A stretch of 64,000 bases of DNA, taken from positions 1 to 64,000 of the forward strand of contig SLUK01000013.1 in NCBI GenBank assembly GCA_004340125.1, read 5' to 3'. This document shows positions 16,806 through 22,712 of this stretch, piece after piece (position 1 is the stretch's first letter; each line of letters starts with the position of its first letter). A program made the translations under genes and the position numbers. This DNA is from Harryflintia acetispora. GTDB taxonomy: Bacteria; Bacillota; Clostridia; Oscillospirales; Ruminococcaceae. Under the pieces are notes generated by a model. It was given only the letters and a program-made list of their open reading frames with translations, was not told the origin of the DNA and ran no database searches.

Positions 16806-17232
16806 CACCAAAAAAGTCCCAATAGGATCGCCCTCCGCAAACGGCTTGTCCATCGTGGTTTGCTGTAAACGACACCAAGGAAGTCCCAATAAAGTCTGCT
16901 CTCCCCTCCCCTTCCGCTGGGCTGCCGGCTATTTCTTGCAACACCAGAAAAGTCCCAATGCTTTTTTATCCGGACACCAAAAAGGTCCTAATAAAAAACG
17001 GCTTCCCAGGCCGTTTACACCATATCCGTCCCAATATGGATTCTTCCTTATCCCTCGCGGCACCAGAGAAGTCCCAATAAAACTCCCGCCCTTTCCCACC
17101 AGAAAAGTCCCATTCCGTTTACCCGGTCATCCCCCCAAAAAAGTTTTCAACACCATGCTTGTCCCAATTCAACAACAGAAACCGCCCAGCTAACACCAAA
17201 AAAGTCCGCGACAGCACCAGAAAAGTCCGCAA
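16806..17232 (+). repeat. Iteron array, putative replication origin
   Basis: Ten copies of an 18-bp unit, CACC-N6-GTCCCAAT, start at 16806, 16873, 16942, 16975, 17018, 17061, 17097, 17151, 17194 and 17215. The N6 is usually A-rich (AAAAAA, AGAAAA). The last two have GTCCGC instead of GTCCCA, and a weaker copy ends at 16681. Start-to-start distances of 33, 43, 43, 54, 43 and 21 are near multiples of a helical turn. All face the same way. Irregular spacing rules out CRISPR. The 480 bp before and 100 bp after encode nothing recognisable. Confidence 0.88.
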
Positions 17233-17332
17233 AAGGGCCCGGGAACGGCTTGCAAAAGCCGATCTCGAGCCCTTAAATAATAAAATAATTAAAAAGAGAT
17301 AGAAAAGAAAGAGGTATCTTTCTTCCGCCCTT

Positions 17333-17827
17333 TTATAAATCGGTGGAAAGGTTTTGCTCTCCCTCCAGAATTTCATCCAACGCACAGCTGAGCAGAAAAT
17401 CCACAAATTCCGCCTTCTTCATCCCTGACATCTTGGTTACCAGCGCGATCTTTTCAATGGTCGATTCCCGTAGGTGATAGGCCTGCCGTTTGACGATATC
17501 GGTGTCATAGTAGATAGTCGAGTACTTGCGCCCTCCGATGATGATATTGCGCTCGGTCGAGACCAGCCGCTGCTTGGGGCGGCTGGCGGTTTCCACCGGC
17601 CCGGTAGGGCCGATCGCCCCAACGGGGGCGGCTGCTCCGGTAGGCTCAGTGGGCCCGGTCGCACCAGTGGCGCCGACCGGACCGGCAGTTTCCGCCACAG
17701 CGGCGGTTTCATCAGACGGGTATTCGGGCTCCTCCCCTGCCACCGGGGTGGAAACGAAGGCGGAGATCGCCCGGCTCATCCGGTCCTTTTGGACCCGGTC
17801 CTGCAGGGACGTGCGTTTAGCCGGCAT
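17333..17827 (-). CDS. Putative ParA-partner DNA-binding protein with Gly-X-Thr linker
   Basis: The 164-residue protein overlaps the end of parA by 11 bp, the position of a ParB/ParG/ParR partner. Residues 1-25 are basic. Residues 49-78 form about ten collagen-like triplets (GPVGATGATGPTEPTGAA...). The C-terminal part (about 108-156: DIVKRQAYHLRESTIEKI, then MKKAEFVDFLLSCALDEIL) could be a ribbon-helix-helix domain: a short strand with Gln/Tyr and two helices. No ParB nuclease-like domain is seen. The partition role is inferred from context. Confidence 0.6.
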   Translation of the reverse strand: MPAKRTSLQDRVQKDRMSRAISAFVSTPVAGEEPEYPSDETAAVAETAGPVGATGATGPTEPTGAAAPVGAIGPTGPVETASRPKQRLVSTERNIIIGGRKYSTIYYDTDIVKRQAYHLRESTIEKIALVTKMSGMKKAEFVDFLLSCALDEILEGEQNLSTDL

Positions 17828-18575
17828 AGTCGATTACCTCCTTTGCAAAGTCGAGATAGGCCTGCGCGCCGGCGAAGGAGTCCCCGGCATAGTCGAAGAT
17901 GGACTGGCTGCTTAAACAGCTGTCCGAGAAGCGGATCGAGCGCTTGACCATCGTCTTAAAGGTGGGATAGCTCTTCTTGAGCTCCTCGATCACCTCGGCG
18001 TGGTGGCTGGTGCGCGGGTCGTACATGGTGATCAGCACTCCCATGAATTTGAGCTTGCCGTTGAAGGAGACCACTTGGTTGATGGTCGAGGTGAGGATCT
18101 CCAGCCCGCGCAGCGCCAGATAGGTCGGCTCGCTGGGCGAGATGACGTAATCCGAGGCGATCAGGCTGTTGACGGTGAGCACCCCGAGCGAGGGGGAGTT
18201 GTCGATGACGATGTAGTCATAGCCCTCCACAACGGGGGCCAGCTTGTCCGAGAGGATGAATTCCCGGCCGATCTTGCCCACGATTTCGACCTCGGCGGCG
18301 GACAGGTCGATTGAGGCGGGAATGATGTCGATCCCTTCGATGGGCGAATTCATCAGCGCATCCTTGGCCTCGCAATGGTTGGTGAGCACATCGTAGATCG
18401 ATTTTTTGAGCTCCAGCGGCTCGAGCCCGCAATAGATGGTCAGCGAGCTCTGCGGGTCGAGATCAATCATCAGCACCCGCTTTCCCAGCCGTGAGAGCGC
18501 GCAGGAGAGATTGAAGGCGGTGGTGGTCTTGGCCACCCCTCCCTTGTTGTTTACAATGGAAATAACCTTACCCAT
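17817..18575 (-). CDS. parA: ParA-family partition ATPase
   Basis: The 252-residue protein has the deviant Walker A NNKGGVAKTTTAFNL (about 8-22), the A' motif MIDLDPQSSLT and Walker B YDYIVIDNSPSL. It lacks the long N-terminal HTH of type Ia ParA, so it is Soj/type-Ib-like. It would form a nucleoid-bound gradient that positions its partner's DNA complex. I use the ATG at 18575, with GGGAAGGG upstream; an upstream GTG at 18608 is possible. The partner gene overlaps its end, and the Rep gene and iterons lie downstream on the same strand. Confidence 0.92.
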   Translation of the reverse strand: MGKVISIVNNKGGVAKTTTAFNLSCALSRLGKRVLMIDLDPQSSLTIYCGLEPLELKKSIYDVLTNHCEAKDALMNSPIEGIDIIPASIDLSAAEVEIVGKIGREFILSDKLAPVVEGYDYIVIDNSPSLGVLTVNSLIASDYVISPSEPTYLALRGLEILTSTINQVVSFNGKLKFMGVLITMYDPRTSHHAEVIEELKKSYPTFKTMVKRSIRFSDSCLSSQSIFDYAGDSFAGAQAYLDFAKEVIDYAG

Positions 18576-19201
18576 AATGAGGACCCTTCCCTTCTGAAAT
18601 TGGAGCACAAGTTTTGAGGCAATATAATTAACAGAAAGCGAAACATAATATGTTACAAAATACTATTCTAATTTGAAACATAAATTGTGTGTGATTTATT
18701 ATATATTATTGTATCATAATTCACACAGAATTTGCAATAGTTTTTGATTATAATTATGATATAAAATTAGATCAAAAAATAGAATCAAAATATGTATCTA
18801 AACTGATACAAAATAAATATATAATTTGTTACAAATTAAGTTTCAATACTTGTGCTGGGGGTGAGCCTGTCCAGCATCCATTATAACGCATAAGAAAGCC
18901 AAAAGCTGTAGAAATGCGGGCGAAGAGGTTGACAAAAGAAGCAAAAGCCATGCGAAGAAAAGAAAAAGAACAGGAAACGAACCGGGAAACAAAAATAGAA
19001 ACAGATAATTATCAAAAATCAGAAACATAATTTGAAACAAAAATAAAATATTTAGTGTTACAAAAAATGAATCAAACAAAAAGACACATAATTTGTAACA
19101 ATAAATTATCAAAATTTATTGTTGATACTGTAACAAAATCTGTTCTAAAAATTAAAACAAATAATGTGTTATATCAATTGTTTAGAATAATAAGAATAAA
19201 A
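18576..19201. other. AT-rich intergenic tract with palindromic AATTTGTNACAAATT motifs
   Basis: About 625 bp upstream of parA lacks genes and is far more AT-rich than its surroundings. A perfect palindrome AATTTGTTACAAATT lies at 18823-18837. Half sites of the forms TGTTACAAA and AATTTGWAACA occur at 18651, 18670, 19029, 19056 and 19090 in both orientations. These are candidates for a partition (parS-like) site or parA operator, or part of the origin's melting region. A less AT-rich patch at 18851-18980 has nothing identifiable. Confidence 0.5.
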
Positions 19202-19238
19202 AACACCTCATGCAACATAAAATGTTGCATGAGGTGTT
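19202..19238. terminator. Terminator of the mtnN-GH18-mutY operon
   Basis: A 17-bp perfect stem (AACACCTCATGCAACAT, 19202-19218, with its complement at 19222-19238) has a 3-nt loop. On the minus strand TTTTTATTC follows. It lies 7 bp after the mutY stop. Confidence 0.9.
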
Positions 19239-19245
19239 ACAGATA

Positions 19246-20337
19246 TTACAGCAATTTTGGTAGCAACGAGCGATACATTTTAAAGGCTCCAGGCAGGGCA
19301 TAGACCTCCTCAACCTCCTGTAAGCTGGCCCAGACATAATCCTGCGGCAGCAGGATGGGGGAGGGGAGGGTGACAAGATACCCAGTCATTCGCCACTCGA
19401 GATGGGTAAAGATATGCTTTGCCTCGCCCAGGGGGGAAAGCGCGCAGCCGGCGAGCTCGTATTCCTCCAGCGACGCCTGAAGTTGGGAGAGGGTGCGCGC
19501 CCCTTCAAAATTCGGCAGTTCCCAAAGCCCGCCCAGCAGCCCGCCGGGAGCGCGGCGGTGGAGCAGCACCCTTCCTTCATAGCGCAGGAGCAACACGGTG
19601 CGCGCCTCGATTTTGCGCGGAGCCTTTGGGGGCTTATAGGGGAGCTCGTTCCAAAGCCCGAGGCGGAAGCCCTCGCAGCTCTCCCGCACCGGGCAGCAAA
19701 GGCACTGCGGCTCGCCGTTCGGCAGGCAGACCATCGCCCCCAGCTCCATCAGCGCCTGGGTGAAGTCCCGCGCCCGGCCCTCGGGGTAAATGGTCTTGAG
19801 CAGCCCTGCCCATTCTCGCTTGAGGGCGGGGGCGGTGACATCCCGCTTATCGGCACAAACCCTCGAGAGGACGCGCAGCACGTTGCCGTCCACGGCGGGG
19901 AAGGGCAGGTTAAAGGCGATCGAGAGGACCGCCCCGGCGGTATAGTCGCCGATCCCGGGCAGGGCGCGCAGCTGCTCATACCGGCGCGGGAATTCCCCGC
20001 CGTACTGCTCCATAATCACCTGCGCGGCGCGCTGCAGGTTGCGTACCCGGCTGTAGTACCCGAGACCCTCCCAGAGCTTGCTGAGCGCCTCGGGGTCTGC
20101 CCCGGCCAGGGAGGCGACGTCGGGCAGCGCCGCCAAAAAGCGTTCAAAGTAGGGCAGCACCGCCGAGACCCGTGTTTGCTGGAGCATGATTTCACTCACC
20201 CAGACCCGGTAGGGGGTGGGCTCCTCCCGCCAGGGGAGGACCCGTGCGCTGCGCTCGTACCAACGCAGCAGCGGCAGGCAGAAGCGCGAGAGCCATTCCT
20301 CACGGGAGCTTTGCGCGTTTAGCGCGTTTTGTTCCAT
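19246..20337 (-). CDS. mutY: A/G-specific adenine DNA glycosylase MutY
   Basis: The 363-residue MutY removes adenine opposite 8-oxoguanine. Seen are SEIMLQQTRVSAVLPYF with the catalytic Glu, the helix-hairpin-helix LPGIGDYTAGAV, the Asp in AVDGNVLRVLSR, and four cysteines for the 4Fe-4S cluster. The cluster spacing reads C-X7-C-X2-C-X5-C, one residue longer than the usual X6. The C-terminal NUDIX-like domain that reads 8-oxoG is present (GGLLGGLWELPNFEG). The start at 20337 has GGAGGG just upstream. It is the last gene of an operon with mtnN and the GH18 gene. Confidence 0.95.
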   Translation of the reverse strand: MEQNALNAQSSREEWLSRFCLPLLRWYERSARVLPWREEPTPYRVWVSEIMLQQTRVSAVLPYFERFLAALPDVASLAGADPEALSKLWEGLGYYSRVRNLQRAAQVIMEQYGGEFPRRYEQLRALPGIGDYTAGAVLSIAFNLPFPAVDGNVLRVLSRVCADKRDVTAPALKREWAGLLKTIYPEGRARDFTQALMELGAMVCLPNGEPQCLCCPVRESCEGFRLGLWNELPYKPPKAPRKIEARTVLLLRYEGRVLLHRRAPGGLLGGLWELPNFEGARTLSQLQASLEEYELAGCALSPLGEAKHIFTHLEWRMTGYLVTLPSPILLPQDYVWASLQEVEEVYALPGAFKMYRSLLPKLL

Positions 20338-20353
20338 CCGGCATCCCTCCATT

Positions 20354-21772
20354 CTAGCGAAGACTTTGCAGCAGCGAGAGACGGTCGGGCGCCGGCAGGT
20401 CCCCGCCAAGGTGATATAAAAACACCTCGCCGAATCCTTCCAGCGCCGCGAAGGCGGCCTTGTCCCGCGCGAGGGCCGGGGAATTATAATAGGCCCCATC
20501 CGCTTCATTTTGGGCGTAGCCGAGGGCCGCGTCCCGGTAGAGCGGCCAGCTGGCGCTTCCATCCAGCGGCCGGCCGTAGGTCGGGATGCCAAGACAGAGC
20601 TGTGCGGGGGCGAAGCCCGCCCCGCGCGCCTTGGCGGCCGCCTCGTAGGCCGCCAGATAGGTGGAATGCCGCCCGCCGTCGTCGAACTGATCGTAAGCCA
20701 TCAAATTGAGCGTCGGCAGCGCCGCCACCGCCTCGGAGCTGAGATATTGGCAGTCCCCGGGATAGAGGGCGGCGCTGAGCAGAAGCCCGCGCTCCTCCAG
20801 GGCCTTTGCCGCCTCGGTGATCAGCGCGCTGTAGAAGGCCCACTCCGACTCATCCTTCGGGGTCTCCCAGTCGAAGTCGATCCCGTCAAGGCCGTACTCC
20901 TCGCAGTGGGCGATCAGCGAGCGGATCAGCGCGCTGCGGCGCTCGGGGGTCGCGACGCTCTCCCCGGCGCTCCCGGCGCGCACCAGCTCTCTTGCGGGAT
21001 AGAAGGTGCTTAAAATCTTGGGTCCGTCCTCCCCGGCATACTCCTTCAGGGCGGCGAGCAGGGCGGGGTAGTTTTGATCAATCACCTGCACCTCGCCCTG
21101 TGCGTCCCAGCAGGCGCCGGTGATGAGCGTCACCTGCCGCAGCAGCGCCAGGCTCTCCCGGTATTCTCCGAGGGCCTTTGGCTTAGTGGAGGCGGGCAGA
21201 TAGGCCGAGGCGGGCAGGCCCTGTTCCAGCAGCCCGAAGGCGGTTTCATCGAGACATACCCCCTCCTCGAGCGGGGTGACGGTGAGGGTAAACCTGTCCG
21301 CCTCAGTGTCGTCGAAACGGCAGATGATCCCGCCGGTCAGGCCCTCTTTGGGCAGGGGGGAGGAAGATTCCGTATTCGCGTCGTAGAGCACCCGGCCCCC
21401 GGCCTCCACCTTGATTTGGCAGCGCCCGATCGGGGAGACGCGCAGAAAATTGAGCGTCGTCCCCGGCGCGAAGGTGAAGCTGAAGGTGCTCTCCTGCGGG
21501 ATTTGCAGGAAGGTGCCGTAGTAGCTGTCAAATAGAGGCTCGAGGTCCACCCCCTGCGGTCCCAGAACAGAGAGCGGGGCGGGGTAGGGCCCCTGCGGGC
21601 GCGAAGATTGCAAAGCCTGCGCGGGTTCCTGTATATCCGCTTCGGAAGAAGCAGCAGGGGAGGACACAGCGGGCGGGGGAGGGGATTCCTCTCCCTTTCC
21701 GCAGCCGCTCAGCAGCAGCGCGGCCGAAAGGAACGCCGCGAGCACACGGGATACACGGTACGCGCGGTACAT
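20354..21772 (-). CDS. GH18-family lipoprotein (YaaH/chitinase-like)
   Basis: The 472-residue protein has a lipoprotein signal (FLSAALLLSGCGKG, lipidated Cys about 24), a Ser/Pro-rich linker, an N-terminal unassigned region, and from about residue 215 a GH18 TIM barrel. The catalytic DxxDxDxE motif is intact (LDGIDFDWETP); YDQF and LGIPTYGRP follow. Firmicute relatives such as YaaH act on peptidoglycan or spore cortex; chitin is less likely here. Its ATG overlaps the mtnN stop by one base, and mutY follows 16 bp later. Confidence 0.85.
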   Translation of the reverse strand: MYRAYRVSRVLAAFLSAALLLSGCGKGEESPPPPAVSSPAASSEADIQEPAQALQSSRPQGPYPAPLSVLGPQGVDLEPLFDSYYGTFLQIPQESTFSFTFAPGTTLNFLRVSPIGRCQIKVEAGGRVLYDANTESSSPLPKEGLTGGIICRFDDTEADRFTLTVTPLEEGVCLDETAFGLLEQGLPASAYLPASTKPKALGEYRESLALLRQVTLITGACWDAQGEVQVIDQNYPALLAALKEYAGEDGPKILSTFYPARELVRAGSAGESVATPERRSALIRSLIAHCEEYGLDGIDFDWETPKDESEWAFYSALITEAAKALEERGLLLSAALYPGDCQYLSSEAVAALPTLNLMAYDQFDDGGRHSTYLAAYEAAAKARGAGFAPAQLCLGIPTYGRPLDGSASWPLYRDAALGYAQNEADGAYYNSPALARDKAAFAALEGFGEVFLYHLGGDLPAPDRLSLLQSLR

Positions 21773-22479
21773 CAGAGCGCGCTCCCGTCGTCCTGCGCGA
21801 GGATGCCGAGCACCGTCCGGGCTGAGAGCAAGCCGGCGTGGCTGATCAGATTGTCATAGCTCTCGTTGGCGTTTTCGTCCGCGCAGTCGGACATGGCCCG
21901 GATCACGAGGAAGGGGCAGTCGTTCACCAGCGCCGCATGGGCGACGGCGGCGCCCTCCATCTCGCAGCAGAGAGGCCGATACTTTGCGATTAGCTCCCGC
22001 TTCATCTGTGAGCTCTCCACAAAGTGGTCCCCGGTGAGCACCCGCCCATGGTGCACCCGCACGGGGGCGCCGTCCGGCTTCTGGAGCGCTTCGGCGGCTT
22101 TGATGGCGCGCCCGGCCAAAATGGCGTTCGCCTCATAGACGGTGGTGAAGGGGTAATACTTATGATAGATCGGGGCGTCGATGTCGTAGCGGGTGACGTC
22201 CTTTGAGATTACCAGGTCGAGCACCTGCACCCCCTCGCCCAGGGCCCCGGCAATCCCGGTGTTGATCACCGCCGTGGCGCCGAACTCGCGGATCACGATA
22301 TTCGTGCAGATGGCGGCGTTGAGGGTCCCGATCGAGCATTTGCAGAGCACGGCCTGCCGTCCCCCGAGCTCGCCGCGGTAGATGGTGGTGCCGCAGCAGG
22401 CCTTGCTTTCATGGACCTCGGTGCGCTCGAGCAGGGGCAGCAGCTCCTCGTCGAGGGCCGCGATGATGCCGTAAATCAT
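21772..22479 (-). CDS. mtnN: 5'-methylthioadenosine/S-adenosylhomocysteine nucleosidase
   Basis: The 235-residue MTAN hydrolyses MTA and SAH to adenine plus the thio-sugar, in methionine salvage and the activated methyl cycle. Signatures: GIIAALDEELLPLLER at the start, INTGIAGALGEGVQVLDLVI, the substrate-ribose motif CCEMEGAAVAHAAL and the catalytic Asp in RAMSDCADENANESY. The start at 22479 has AAGGAG upstream; a longer reading frame to 22641 lacks an RBS and includes the promoter. It leads the operon mtnN-GH18-mutY. Confidence 0.94.
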   Translation of the reverse strand: MIYGIIAALDEELLPLLERTEVHESKACCGTTIYRGELGGRQAVLCKCSIGTLNAAICTNIVIREFGATAVINTGIAGALGEGVQVLDLVISKDVTRYDIDAPIYHKYYPFTTVYEANAILAGRAIKAAEALQKPDGAPVRVHHGRVLTGDHFVESSQMKRELIAKYRPLCCEMEGAAVAHAALVNDCPFLVIRAMSDCADENANESYDNLISHAGLLSARTVLGILAQDDGSAL

Positions 22480-22512
22480 CAGGATAGCTCCTTTTTTATC
22501 GAATTTAGAAGG

Positions 22513-22541
22513 ATTATAGCATGTTTGCCCGCTTTTTACAA
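22513..22541 (-). promoter_or_regulatory. mtnN operon promoter
   Basis: On the minus strand TTGTAA (complement at 22536-22541) and TATAAT (22513-22518) are spaced 17 bp, about 35 bp before the mtnN ATG. Confidence 0.8.
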
Positions 22542-22598
22542 ACTTTGCCCTTACCCAAAAAAGGCAGGAAAACCTTCTAAAAGAACTCGAAGTGTTCA

Positions 22599-22648
22599 AA
22601 GAACGCAAGGCGTTCTTAAATTGTCTTGAGCGAACGCTCAAGACAATT
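22599..22648. repeat. Double-hairpin repeat, copy 1
   Basis: Two adjacent hairpins, AAGAACGC/GCGTTCTT (22599-22617) and AATTGTCTTGAGCG with its complement (22619-22648). The same plan and partly the same letters (AGAAYGCAARGCRTTCTT, then a stem ending AGACAAT) occur at 27033-27080. The second arm runs into the uvrA -35. It may also end transcripts. Confidence 0.6.
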
Positions 22649-22694
22649 GACTTCTAAAAAGATTATGCTATAATCAGAAACGAAAGTATGTTCG
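22647..22694 (+). promoter_or_regulatory. uvrA promoter with LexA-like box
   Basis: TTGACT (22647-22652) and TATAAT (22669-22674) are 16 bp apart. CGAAAGTATGTTCG (22681-22694), at the expected transcription start, differs at one position from the palindromic Gram-positive SOS box form CGAACN4GTTCG. LexA/DinR control of uvrA is therefore likely. Confidence 0.7.
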
Positions 22695-22712
22695 CTGTTG
22701 GGAGGCATTTTT

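Noticed and set aside
16806..17232. Possible CRISPR array
   Set aside because: The units are 18 bp with a variable centre and irregular spacing of 3 to 51 bp; no cas genes. They fit iterons beside a Rep_3 gene.
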